Below, piece after piece: positions 25,601 through 38,339 of a DNA stretch of 64,000 bases; position 1 is the first letter of the stretch, and each line of letters begins with the position of its first letter. Location of the stretch: the NCBI RefSeq assembly GCF_029227915.1, contig NC_079884.1:15376001-15440000 (forward strand), written 5' to 3'. Source of the stretch: Hydractinia symbiolongicarpus. Taxonomy: Eukaryota; Cnidaria; Hydrozoa; Anthoathecata; Hydractiniidae. Under the pieces are notes generated by a model, which saw nothing but the letters and a program-made list of their open reading frames with translations, did not search any database and was not told the origin of the DNA. Made by a program: the position numbers and the translations under genes.

Positions 25601-28600
25601 GCTCTTAACCTTACACTAATACTACTGCACTTCTTATGTACTGTTAAAGGCAAATTGGCCGTTAGGGGGGGGAGGGGGTGATGATTCGTCCGTTAAAAAT
25701 ATAAAAATGGAGATGAATTTCACATTCTCACCTTTTTTGTTTATTTTATGGAAAATGAAAAAAAATCAACAAATTAGAAAATATTTCCACAGTAAAAATC
25801 GGCCATAATCTAGAATTCGTTGTTAAAAAAATGTATCCCGTGTTCGAATAAGTCTCCACAAAGATTGTTCCGTAAAGCGCGAAGGGGGGCAAAATTCTAT
25901 TTAACGGCAAATTTGCCGTTAACGGAGACAAAAACTAACGTAGGGGAAATGGGCTTGCCGTTAAGGGCTGGATGGAGGGGGGGGGGGGTCCGAGTCTAGC
26001 GGCCATTTGCCGTTAACGGAGACGAAAACTTGTTGTTGACGGCCCCTAATTGTTTTTGTAATATGAGCTTTGAACAGAATTTTCAGCATTTTTAGGTGTT
26101 CTTTCTCAATGAATATTTGTGTTGCTATTAGAACCAAGAACTTGACATCTGGGTAAGTAAGGTTGGTGATGAAAATAAACAACTCTTCGAATGGCTATTA
26201 GGAAACAAAGTTTGTTGAGTAAAAGGTCATGGTAAAATATATTATTTTTAGATCCAATCCATCAGGAGACTGTCTATACAGCTCAGCATCGTTGGTATTG
26301 GTAGGTGATAATTCTCTTGTTGATGTTTTGAGAATCTTGACATCCATAGAACCTTTCTTGCATCCTTCCTTTTATTCCAATCATCCTTGTTTTCAATTTG
26401 CTTTTAAAAACCAAAAGGCAAATATTTTTATATCTGAAAAAAGTTTATTCAGATTTTCCCTTTCCTATATTGTTTGTGATATGACTCTTTCTCCTGAGTA
26501 GGCAGTTAAAGCAGAAGCAATCAACAACTGCACCCCCAAGACATGGTCTCCTTTTCTATCAATACTTGCCTTGTTAACAGTAATAAAGAAAAAAATTAAT
26601 ACGTTTTACCCACAGTTCGGCTTGTTACGGTTTCGAACTCTCATTACACAGTGTATATTGCCAGGCCCATCTATTTTACCTGATGAAGATCAGTTAAAAA
26701 TTTTATTTTGTTATGAAGGTATTGTTAAGTCTGGTGTAGACTTCAAGCCAAATCATTACGTTCCCCTTGTTCCAGGTTGCAACTTTCTTAACCGAAAGTC
26801 ACATTTTCCTATTTCAGCATGCAAAAAGCAGAAAATTGCCCTTCTTAATTCTTCTTTTAAAGTTCAAACGAAACTTGAGTTTAGCCCTATGAATAAACAA
26901 ATATATCTGAACAAATACATGGGTTGAGGTGTGTATGTATCATATCACATGTATGTACATTTTATCTTCATTATCCAGATCTTTCCATATTCTTATTGTT
27001 TTTGTTATGATTGTGTTTTATTTTGCTGTCCATGGCTGGTGTGATCATTTGATTCACCTACACAAGCTGATGAAGCCTGATATTGGCAGAAACAGCAAGA
27101 GTTTATAAATATTGAAATATATTCACAATTGTCTCACTTAATTGTAGTTAATTCCTGTTAATTTTAGTGCTTTTATCTATCTAAAATAAGAAGTGTAAGA
27201 CGGAGAGTTGATTCTTATAAAAAATGTTCTTAGGAGATTTTCTTATAGCTTAGCGTTTTTTTTCGTCAATTTTATTAATAACTAGATAAATCGGAACACA
27301 ATTTTCGGCAATTTTTGCACCCGCAAAGCTTAAATTAGCGAAAGTTTCTGAGGCTTGGCCCCAGACCCCACCTGGGGGCTTACAGCACCCCCCAGGACCC
27401 CCAGCTGCTAAATTCAAGACTTAGTCCAAATATTGCTGCTGCACAGCAATATTTTGACTAAGTCTTAAAAAAGTCTGGATGCACCCCTGGGGTGCTTTAT
27501 GGTATTCACCAATTTTTAAAATAAAAAGAAAATAGCTAAACCAACACAGATATAAAAAGTTATGAAGTTATATAAAGTTATGAAGAGCAAAATTTTAATA
27601 TTCTGAAAACAACAGAACAAATTTAGAACTTACTTTTGTCCTGTTGTGTTAAGCATTTGAAGTGTCAGTTGTTTTGTGTATGAAGAGAGGGATGACAAAA
27701 ATTGGTTTTTCGTAGCTTCATCCACAGATTTGTTTTTCAAAGGATACTGAACGCGATGAACATATGTATGAACATCAGTTTTTAATTGCAAACATAACAA
27801 CTCCTAAAAGATTAGTTAGAACATGATGCATTCTACATAGTGAGAAAACCCTGCACTGGGGCCTTTATACTCCAATTCTATAGTATTTTGTCTCAATGTT
27901 GTAGGGTTTTAGGATGCTATAAAGTTTTATGTTTTTTTAGCATTTGCCAGAATCACACTTTATTAACTTGGGGATTTTTTTTACATGCTTTAAAAATTAA
28001 GGAACTATTTTTTATTTAAAAATTTTGTAATATAGTTAGTAATATATCTATATTTTCTACAGGTAAAAAAGAAGAAGACTAAGAATTAACACAAATGCAC
28101 TTACCAACACAACAGTACAAAAGTTCTGAACTGCTTCAGCCAAGTTAGGATTTTCTAGACAAACACAAAAATTTCTAATTTTCACCACACCAAATAACGC
28201 ATCAGTATGATGTTGACGTAAAGACTATACTCCACCTTTTACTAAAATAGTATCTTCTTTGCAAGCATACTTGATCAAAAATTGAATCAACTTAAAGCTT
28301 GATGCATCTAGCATTTTTAAGCAATCAACAATTCTCCGCAACATCCTACACAGAAGCAAAGCAGTAGGCAGTTGTGTCAGAGTAAAAACACAAAAGATGC
28401 ACTAGCACACAAGCAAACATTTTCATCTGGAAACATTAGATTATATATTATTCGATGAAAGATTATCACACGGTATTTTAAATTTGATCCTTTTTAAAAG
28501 AAATACTTTGATTCATTCTCATATTTTTTGAAGTATATCATATCTTGTTGATCAACCGAAAAACGGGTCTTATTTAGAAAATAAATATATTGTGAAATAT

Positions 28601-31600
28601 TCTCAAAGAGATGCTCTGAGTAGTTAAACAGATGTAAAAAAGAGAATACAATAACCAGATATATTTTGTTTGAAATTATTTTGACTAGGAGACTAACATT
28701 GGTAACTGTAAAGGGTAAAATATACTGCAAAACAGTAAAACAAGTGGTATTATAAACCTTTGTGCTTGTAGACAAAATTATATAAAACATTTTTTCACAG
28801 TTTTGGTCTTAAAAAACCCAATGAAAAATGTATAATTTTCATGCAAGCAGTCACACATTAACAGCAAAGAAGTGAAACACAAGTTAAATGTCACAAAATA
28901 AATTTAACTCCAAGTAATTCTATACAAAAATAAATTGTATTGCTCATAAAAAAGTTACAGATCATGAGATGCATCTTTAAATATATTTCTAGTTGTAAAA
29001 GAAGCTAGGAAAAATCAACTCAAAAAGATGTGTCGTTAACATCTTGATGAAATCAGTAATAACCCGTCAATGCACAAGATTTTTTTTTACAATTATGGTC
29101 TAAATGTTACCTGTAGTAGGCAGATCTTAAAACTCTGATCAAAATAATGTATAGTATCATGAGGTTATGATCAGAGGTTAAGGAGATATAAGAGTTTAAA
29201 AATTTTGCTGAAGTCATGAATAACCTGTTGATGCACAAAAAATTTCTTTTAGAAAGTCATTTACCCATTGCCTCTATTGTGTAGAGTTTGAACGCTGATT
29301 AAGAAATATACTGGGGTTTAAAGGTTCTTGATGACAACATCAAGTCGTCCATTCCGAAATGGATTCGGAGACCAAGGTTTAGAAAATTTACCCAATTTGG
29401 TCCCAGGTTGGTCCTTAGTTCCCCGCACGAAGAAAGATAACTGTTGTCACCACTGGGTTTCCGTATTATTATAAGAGATGTTAGCAGAAAATTGCTCCTT
29501 GATCAAAACACATGTATTTAATAAAAGTAGATAATTTAAAGCAATTGTCCATTGTCACATTTTTTGTTAAACAGTTCATTTAATATTTTGACTATTCAGC
29601 CTTGAATAATTTGAGCAAAGATTGACATGGCTTTTCCACTTTAATGCACAATTTCTAAATTTGCATTGCATTTGGGATTTTTTATTGCAGTGGGGCAAGT
29701 TGGACTATGAGCACCTTGTTCAATAAAAAAGTGGAACTTTACCACTGAATGTTTTTCATGCTTGTTTTAAGCAATTATCTCTTACTTATTCATGCTTTTA
29801 TTTTTTGAAATAGCTCAATTTTCTCTAGATCTTAGTTACTGAAGCCAATTTTAGACTTGTTAAAATAACTGGGAGTCTACTGTAAATAAAATTATGCCAT
29901 AAAACAAGATCTGAGAAGCTTCAAATAAGGTATTGATAAAGATAAACAAAACCATATCAAGGAAGCTATGAAAGTCTTTGTAGCATTTTCTGTACTATGA
30001 CTGAGAATAGTCCAGCTGCTTGACTATGATAACCACAATAAAGAAATTAAGGTTGTATCAAATCCCCAAAAGAGAGTATTGCTTTAAATTGGCTTATTTT
30101 TCAAGTCACAATTTGTAGAATAAAATTTTGTTAACAATATTTGTCACGAACTTATGGAGTCATTAGACAACCTGAAACTATTTGATTGACTGCTAATTTC
30201 CTAAAAATTCATTACACAATTTTCAGTAATATCTTGTTTTCTTTACAGTCAAATGAGTTACTTTCAAATATACGATAATAACAAAACTCTCATTTGAAAA
30301 ATCTGAACAAAAAACAGCTAACAAAAACACCTTTGAAAACTAAGCAAAAAATGTTTCGTTGTTTTCCATATAACAACATTAAAAAAATTTTGTGTAGTGA
30401 CTATCATCATTTTTACCAAGATACATGAACGATTTTAATTGATTTACCCTCGTTGTAAAACATCCTCACGCTTATTACTCTGTTCATAGATGATCAATAA
30501 ATTCTTGTGGGATACTAAACAAAATAATCAGTAAAATAAGAAATCCACAATAAAACAATCAAAGTAATTCCAAAGGAATACTGAACAAAACGAATCATTA
30601 TAAGCTTTCTTAAAGAAAAAAAATTGAAGCTACTTCTTCAATTTGTTATTCCCTAGTCACCAAGGATAAAGAAAACACACGTTTCTTTGGTGCAATAGAA
30701 ATCTGTTTTTATTTGCTTATGTTATTATAGTATTCTTTTAATAATGGCTTTCCAAACATGTTAGTATGGCTTCATACAAAGCCTTTTAAAATAAGCTGTA
30801 AACCAATCAAATCATCAGATTTCTTCATACTAACAGTCCAGTAATAAATTACTATAGTAATGCTTAACACAAACTGAAAGGAATAACACACAAATTCATT
30901 TTTCTGATATTGGATTTAAAATTGTATCTATATTATATTGTTCCCAATTTTTTGTCTGTTAGCCGAAGATAGGAGATGTGAGTAGTTTTGGCAATCTCCG
31001 GTGGATTTTTCCACAGGCTAACAACTAGTTCAAGATAATTATTTAAACAATGGTACAGAGCCTAACAATATTTTAATCACCTGATTGCAGGAATCTGTCC
31101 ATAATGGGAATGAAAAGGTCAACAGACTGAATACAAATATGAAGTAGGAATGGAATGGTACACAACATTGTGTGGCTTTCTTTCTTTTTCATATCAAGAC
31201 TGCTAACCATGCTTTCCTATTACAAAGTAATAAAAACAAACACATATTAGTGGATATTAAAACACATGCATCATTTACCTTAAGGGAGTTTTTGTCAATT
31301 TTGTGAAAATTAATTCATGCAATCCATGCCATGAAAAATAATTTCTTCAAAAATTTGATTTTTTTCCTTTTATGGAAAACGTTTTGTGCTAATTTGTTTC
31401 TTCTGAATTACCTAGGACTACATATAATTGATATGTGAACTTTCTTTATGTCTCCCTTAAAAAGCAGAATAAATTAAGAAACAAAATGTCAACAATTTTT
31501 TTTCACAAAATTTGCAAGGTATCAGAACTTACCAACGAAAATTAGTTCTGACGAAAGCTAAATTTTACTTAAAAAAAAAATTAATTCTCTTAAGGTTTTT

Positions 31601-34600
31601 TTAAGCTCGGTCTGAATATCCTTTGAAATAACAACAATATATAGATCAATTGACAAAATTTCAAAATGTTGATAAAAAGAAAAAAAATAACATTTGAAAT
31701 AAACCTAAAATATAAAAGCACAATGAAAAATTTTCCAAATTATTGGCTGTTCTTACTTCGTATAGTTTAAAGATAACATCTTCAATAACACTGCTTTTCT
31801 GTTTGTGTATCAACTGAAATATTGACAGCATTGTTTCAATTATAATTTCAGCTTTTCGTGACTGTTTGCTGAATGCTTCCAATGCATGACATAAAAAGGT
31901 GTAAGGTATAAAATCCACAAATGTGGAACTAAAACAGAAATGAATACTAAATTAGATATAAACTAGCCATATGCACTGTGGAAAAACACCATTAAAGAAG
32001 TATAATAAAATATTTAAATAAGACAGCATAAAAATAATAGTTTAAAGTGACATGTTATTACAGGAATTTCTTAACCACTCCCGTGTTTTTGGCATTATAT
32101 GTATCTAAAGCACATGTATTTTTTGTTTCTGATGTAATATTTTGCAAACACATGACCTTACTTCATGACTTTGCTTATGACATCATATTAATGTCATAAG
32201 ATTTTTTAGATAAATTTATCTTTTGATTGTGCATGTCCTTAATAAAAAGACATCCTCCAGACATTACAAAATGGTGTACAGTAGAAAATATCTTATGAAT
32301 TTTTTCCTATTTTTGCACTTTTTTAAGTTTTCCACTCACTAAAAGTTTCCAGGAGCAGTGACCACCAAGTTATAACAGGTCTCCAAAACTCCTTGTTCAT
32401 CAGAATTAACAAGAATTCTAAACTGAGACCAATGACCCAAATTTAAAACAACCGGGCGGTATTCATGCATATACACCATACCATACCAAGGTACAAAATA
32501 GGTTCTGTACATTTAGACTGTTATTAACATTATTACCAGCTACCCTTATCATTTTTTCCACTTATTCTATATGCATTTCGCTAAAATTACAAGTGTATGT
32601 ACATTGTTAGTCAATCCTAATTATGTATAGCATTCTTATAGAAAAAAAATTGGCACGATTAAAACAATATTAAATAAAATTCCTACCAGATATGTGCAAG
32701 GGCCCAATCAAAATAAGGTGTGCAAGAAAGGGTTGCATTGAGTAAACACTTCAAGCAATTTTCCTGATTTCGTTGCACGCTGAAATGAATAAATAATTGT
32801 AGGTCATTAGTGATTCATAACATGTCATTTGTCAAATTGTTACAGGTAATATAACAAACTCTAGAGCATTTTAAAGGCATTGCTCATTGAGTGTCACAAC
32901 TGAAAATTAAAAAGTATATAACTCATGCAGACAACATATTTATTAGGACAACATTGTCAAGGTATTTTTGCATACTTTTCAGTGATTTTTCAAAGTTAAC
33001 AAATTAACAGGCGTTTATGACAAAAGCTCTTTATTATTTGAAGCTTTAATTAAAAGTAGAATTAAAATAACACTGATTTAAAATAACGTACAGCCTTTCA
33101 CATGTCTGATTTCTTCAAATTGTTGCTTTAATAAGTTGGCAAGTTAAATCTTCTCATAAATATATGCCAAATAATAGCTCCTTGTAAGTCAGCATTTAAA
33201 AAATGCAAACATTAGCAAAAACTAATTGTAGATGCCTATTAAATAACATTTTTGGTTTTAGGATGGATGCTTTTATTCCAGGGAAAGGCATAATTGAAGT
33301 TAAATGAGACTTAGGCAACAAAAAAAGAAGGCAGAACCTGGCTTATTAGTTTATAATTTAAATGCTTAGGATACAAATACAGACAGTATTACAAGTCACA
33401 GCAGATTAGGACAATTCTAGGACAAGGACAGTGGTAAAGGCCAGGACTTCCAGAATTTTAAAAACTGTGTAACACCTTACACTATAATTCAGTGCTTTTC
33501 GTCGACATTAGACCAAAAATTCAGCCATAAGCTTTCCTTACTTTATAAAAAATAACACTTACATTTTATTCAAGCAAGTTATATTAATTTCCAACAGCAC
33601 GTTTGTTGCTTAAGATAAGAAAACAAAATATCAATAGGCCATAAACAAAAATAAAATAGTCCCATTCAATCACTTTTATATAGGTATAGAACACTGTAGT
33701 ACATAATTTTTAGCTAGAAGAAGTAAACAACATGACACGAGGACAGCAAGTTGAAAATAGGTTTTAATTTCATTGTTATGATTTAATGCATTTATAAAAT
33801 TACCTGAACAATTAAGCCACATCTGAAACCTTTCCTCCAATGATAACGAACTAAAATCTAAAAATACAAAAAAAAAAATAAAGAAAACTTAATATCTAAA
33901 AAACATTTTTTAACAAATGGTTATCAATTATTTAATTTATGTGTGCTGTTTAATAAAAAACAAGATGCAGAAGCAGCACAAACTGTATCGCCTTAAAAAG
34001 GTGCAACCACAATACATTCACAATGGTGAAACACCCAATTTTGTTGTTCAATTAACACTTGGGAAAACTAAAATAGTCTATGCTGCTTGGCCCATGACTA
34101 CAAAACATGCTAGGTTTTGAAGCCTATTTATTGACTTTGGCTAGTTACTAAATGAATTTTTAGGACACAATAAAAACATAAGACGTTAAAACAGACTGGA
34201 GGTAGCCACTAAGTTTGCACAAATATAAAGCAGCTAAAGGGGGGGGGGGGGGGGCAGCAGTACTTGTAAATAATTATTATTTGATCAAACGATTTCAAAA
34301 ATAAATATGATGCTTTATGATACACACAATTTTTTATAAGAAAATTCAAAAACTTGGTTGGTCATTATTGTTAAATAAACAGCAGAGAAAACAGAGTAGA
34401 CCAGCTAGGTTAAAATTTTGACATTCTTACAAAAAGTATGTGATAGATTTTTTTGATTTACTTTGTCTGTTTCTCTGGTTTTTTTGTTATACAGATGGAA
34501 AGCTAAAAATTTTATCACTTTAATGCATCCCACCATTGAACTGGACGTATTTTAGTATTTCCTTAAAGAAAAAAATAGCACTGTTTGCGCACACTACTGC

Positions 34601-37531
34601 ACCCTACTTAAAACTCTTTCCATTCGCCTATTTTTACTTTTCGCTCATAAATTCATAATCCGTTATTCCTCTTTAAAGTTTACCGTGTTGTGATAAAAAA
34701 GTTATGATATGAAGATTGAAATTATTTTGCTCCAATAAGAGGTTGTTCACATACGAGGCAGGATGGACAATTGCAGGGATGGCACGTTTGCCAGGATTCT
34801 GCCCTCATCAATAATCAAATTAATTAAAAATCACTTTGTGTTTATTATTATATAGTAAAATATTTTCTTTGAACAATCTTGTCTGCTGATGGAACGATTT
34901 TCCCACATAAAAGCATTGTCCTGGGACTAAGAGGATAATAAAAAAAAATCCCAGGATTTTTATTCTGTATAGTGGAACAAAATCCCAACAAACATCTTAT
35001 TCTGACAATCAAAAGCTTATTGATGACATATTAGTTAGTTAATCAGTTACGAGTTGCAAATTAATACTATCCTCACAGAAGAGATAGTAACAAGATCAAA
35101 TGATCCAAAACACAAATATTCATTAAACAATTTTTTCTAGACATATTGGCAGATTGGATAGTATTAAAAATCATGATACAAAATATCACTTACGTCTTTT
35201 TGTTCCATATTGTCCACATATCTGACTCAATGTTTGCACAGCCCACTATATATATACATATCGAACATTAAAAACCATTGGATAAAAAATGTTTTAACGT
35301 TTTTTATCACACCTACCTATATAAAAGTTATATGAACATTGATAAATTTCATATTTCTTTTGAGATTGTTTTTATTTTATCTTTATTCTTTATTAAATTT
35401 ACTTCTTTGTGTTTATACAAAATACCACACCTCATATTCAGCTGGTTCCATATACTTTTTTCTACTGCAAGAAATCCTTTTAAACATGTTCCTAATTGTA
35501 GTGGCACAATTTATTAATAAAAATATTGGAACAAATTTAATAAATTTTCTGCATCTGATCCAATCCTGATACAGATACATTTGGCAGCTGGAAAATGAAA
35601 ATGTGACTAAAAATGTTCCACTTTTCCCATCCTTATTTGTTATCTGCTTTATGAGATTCTTCAATGGACTATTCATTCATTTATTTTTTAATTAACATTC
35701 AGTTATCCTTCAAATAAATAAATGACCCAAACGCACCTGAAAAATCATTGGTGCCCATGCTTTTGAATTTGCTTCGATAGATGAAACCAAAACCTGTTGA
35801 ATTTTTCGTATTTGCATATCTCGTTTTCTAGACACATTTTCAATAAAAGCAGGCAAGCCTAAAATCATAAACACAAACTTAGCTTTCTGTTTATATACAA
35901 CATTTTTTCTCCACACACATATACAATAGTTTTTAATTTACTGTGTCCTACATTTTAAATAGTCAAGTTACTGATATTATTGCACACATAAGCATGGCAG
36001 TCGATAAACAAGGAAAAAGATGATTCATTGGAATTTTTTCCCAGTAAGTATTTTTTTCAGAAATACAAGAATGTTAAATAGAAAAGGAAAAGTAAGTAGA
36101 AATTCATAAATAGGGTCCAATAGTTTATATTCAGAATTTCTGCCTAACATATTACACAAGAAAAGAATTGAAACGTCTAACAACTGTTGGATTACAATAA
36201 GAATCTTCATGACAACTTGCCTTTATTAGACAACAGGACTTGGTGATCCTCCTTAACGTTACACTAAACATAACATACCATCTAAATTTTGCCTTTCCAA
36301 CTCAACAACATATTTTTGAGCCTCATCTAGAAATACCTCCCCTAGTTTCTCCAGCACAGCATATCTTGCACATGGTAACAACTGGAGTAGGATAGTAGCA
36401 CTGTCTGTTCGCTCTTCCAATGATGCAAGACGATCCTTGTCATCAGCATGTTTAGATAAAAACGAATTCACATCGGCCAGCAATACCTGCAAAAGATTGA
36501 TAATTTTTTTTAAAGCAAACCACTCTTTTGTCACTATAAAAGGAAAAAAACATGGCCATCTGCATAAGAACAAAGTAAAATCCAAAAAAATACTGAATTA
36601 TTATATAAAGACTGTCAAGATTTTGGAACACAACATTTTCTTGCACCTCACAAAATGTTAAGATACAGAGAGCATAGCTTGTAAATAAAATAGAGATAGA
36701 ACACAATGGTTTTAGAATCTGCAAAGAAAAAAAGGTTGTATAAATTTGCTTACATGAATCCTGGTTTTGCACATTTATTATTACCACAAATAAATTTTCT
36801 GGACTAATTGAATGAAATTCAATGCCTTTGGATCACCATGATAAAATTAATGCAATGTATATATATAAACAACCCTCTAGCTTTAAGAGCCATTTTCTAT
36901 AACTGTCAAGCACTCAGAGGAAGTGAGGATTCCAAAATTACTACTTTATGTAAAGTAGTAAACTACGGTTTCAAAGAATTTTATAGACAATTTTTGTTTG
37001 ATTTTGATTAGCGGTAAGATTTTATGGTTGTTTAAATATTTGTTATTTTGGGGGTCTTTTTGGGCCAAAATTTAAATATTATTGGGTAAAGTGCTCACAT
37101 TTTACTAAGAAACACATTAAGTTCAGTATTGAAATTGTACATGGTTTCAATCAATGATCTTAAACTTCAAAAAAAAAAACAGATTAGGTTACTAGTTCAA
37201 ATTTATTGATTTTAAAATATTTTTAGGGTGCTTGACCAGTTGAGGTGTGAATATGTTTTTTGACAAGCCTATTTTTTTTAAATTATTGTACTAAGCCTGT
37301 TAAAAAAATTCATTATTCTGATAATCTTTCCACAAGTTCACAACTATATATATATATAGTTTTATTATTTTTTCTGTTAATATATTTTGTAAGTCGTCAG
37401 CTTAAAGTACTTCTAAAACTTAAGGTTGTGTTTCTTGTAAAAATAAAACAAAAGATTTTAGTTGGAAAAACCATCCTACCTGGTGTGTACGTTTCTCTGT
37501 GGTTTCATAAGTTTTTTCTTCACTATTCATG
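16650..37531 (-). CDS. INTS5: Integrator complex subunit 5, 22 exons (C-terminal end not fully resolved)
   Basis: Exons, 5' to 3': 37481-37531, 36279-36486, 35737-35858, 35194-35245, 33804-33857, 33563-33608, 32687-32779, 31757-31928, 31081-31216, 30448-30514, 28105-28345, 27634-27803, 23294-23399, 21823-21945, 21374-21438, 20861-21081, 20085-20206, 18294-18544, 17994-18064, 17640-17788, 16947-17051, 16650-16722. All have GT/AG borders and matching phases, giving about 900 residues (human about 1019). Landmarks align with human INTS5 in order: SATILLQLLPCARYAVLEKL, EANSKAWAPMIF, TPYFDWALAHI, TVIVELVCPEITPVMTWP, DLKVKRRFDAQPILW and GGWLPAAYESIADIFHMIKP. INTS5 is an alpha-solenoid scaffold of the Integrator core (snRNA 3' processing, promoter-proximal attenuation) in the nucleus. 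The start is an ATG followed by NSEEKTYETT. Exon 11 holds an in-frame TAG (28225-28227). The end after LGRPQLHVNN is uncertain: a GTAGGT donor suggests a further exon not found; reading through gives a stop at 16600. Confidence 0.9.
19421..19442 (-). other. Possible 22-base microexon in INTS5 intron 17
   Basis: TTTTTTTAG, then 22 bases encoding DEEEFAT, then CAG|GTAAGT. The splice sites are strong, but inclusion would shift the frame into the next exon (18294-18544). Direct joining of the flanking exons keeps frame. It may be a regulated poison microexon or chance. Confidence 0.3.
22213..22965. repeat. 41-bp minisatellite, about 18 copies
   Basis: Tandem units of about 41 bases built on AAAACGTTATAACAAAAATA followed by ATGCTCGATTTTTGTCACAT. 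Variants alternate CTCGA, CTCAA and CTTAA, and some units lack the terminal ATTA. The array lies in the INTS5 intron between exons 13 and 14. Each unit contains the palindrome-like CGTTATAACA. It is not a CRISPR array: no spacers separate the units. Confidence 0.9.
24878..25653 (-). mobile_element. 5'-truncated RTE-like LINE, C-terminal part of the polyprotein
   Basis: A minus-strand ORF (25653-24961) encodes the region after the RT catalytic core: ENFCYLGDMLSSEGG, RSCMLYGSETWGVKQEDFDR, RMVRWMC and RRLNWLGHLERM, a signature of RTE/BovB-type endonuclease-reverse transcriptases. The 3' end carries the common tail ACCCATGCTAGCATGG and ends in a short GATGAT repeat, typical of RTE-type 3' ends. 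Endonuclease and RT core are absent, so it is a truncated copy, but its remaining frame is open. It sits in the intron of the OTU-like gene. Confidence 0.8.
25655..26040. repeat. G-rich diverged repeats around TTGCCGTTAACGGAG
   Basis: GCCGTTAACGGAGACAAAAA and GCCGTTAACGGAGACGAAAA recur about 100 bases apart, and related CCGTTAG and CGTTAAAA motifs plus G runs (up to about 14) occur through the region. It looks like tandem or terminal sequence of an unidentified element next to the LINE. Confidence 0.4.
28346..30447. other. INTS5 intron 10, no further feature
   Basis: AT-rich intron sequence. A 98-codon minus ORF at 28494-28790 has no recognisable domain and does not fit the INTS5 alignment. 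Confidence 0.4.
34239..34255 (+). repeat. Poly-G run
   Basis: About 17 consecutive G in an otherwise AT-rich INTS5 intron. A potential G-quadruplex, or a collapsed or unstable run. Confidence 0.7.
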
Positions 37532-38339
37532 GTATACATATATTATATTTTATGTCATATAAATATCATAACTAAACCTAAGAAAATGTAGTTATTAAAA
37601 TATCTCGTAAAGGTATATATGTACATATATATAAATGTTATTTTCAAAAGTTTAAACAAAGATTTTGTGCCACTTTTGGGGATGGGTGGGGGGATAGAGG
37701 GTATTACAGGAAGAATATTTGGATTTAAGACCATAGCAGCCTAGAGGGGGAAGGGGGTTGTGGGTGGACGCTCTTCAAAAAATTTTTTAATTCATCTATA
37801 TGAAGCTAAAATATCAAAAATAGAACTTTAGGTATCACATATGGCTATGAAGGTAGCGGTATGGTATATTAAACCTCTTCTGTATTAAGCATTTTTTTCA
37901 TATGTACTTGTTAACAAAAGAAGTTTGTTCTACAACATGATGGAAAAAAATGTTCAGCATAGTCTGAATTTAAATCATGTGTCTTATTTTTTTCTCAACT
38001 TTAATCGTTTTGAAAATATGACATGAAAATAACACTCAATTTTTTTTTATTATAATCACTTTTGTATTCAAATCCGCTGACCAAAAATTAAAATTAGACA
38101 CATGATTAGAGATCAAACACTTGTGAAGCCGAAAACGAAAGTTTCACGACGTAGTCAATTGTATTTTTGAGACTGATCCCTTTTAAGAAGAGTTGGCAAC
38201 CAAAAATTTTACAAAAAAATTATTCAGAGATATTTGTTAATATTAAATCCTTCAATTTTCAGGAAACATTTTGGAATAAGAATTAGTTCATTGGAAAGAG
38301 CAGTTTTAAAAGTAAAATGTTCCTTAAAAAAAAATAATA
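37532..38339. other. Upstream region of INTS5
   Basis: Presumed promoter and 5' UTR of INTS5 on the minus strand. No TATA box or initiator can be singled out in this AT-rich sequence. Confidence 0.3.

Larger units (their letters stand above)
24232..26927 (+). pseudogene. OTU-like cysteine-protease-fold protein, two exons, nested antisense in INTS5 intron 12
   Basis: Exon 24232-24689 joins exon 26252-26927: WEDKGIIAL ends the first before donor AAG|GTGAGA, and SNPSGDCLYSSASLVLVGDN opens the second after TTTTTAG; the join completes an Arg codon. The second exon has the OTU-type Asp-x-Cys motif (GDCLYSS) and late His (KPNHYVPLVPG), so the catalytic Cys and His are kept. This matches a protein family, vertnin-like in layout, that I recall as highly multiplied in cnidarian genomes and likely mobile or transposon-linked; the role is unknown. 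One in-frame TAG (26499-26501) interrupts exon 2, and the same frame continues with AVKAEAINNCTPKTWSPF. The intron holds an RTE-like LINE. Confidence 0.6.

Noticed and set aside
27065-27110. Fourth hammerhead ribozyme (CTGATGA ... GAAAC near the OTU-like gene's 3' side)
   Set aside because: The stem II candidate GCC/GGC is flanked by an A-A mismatch at the required closing pair, and no stem I complement is evident.
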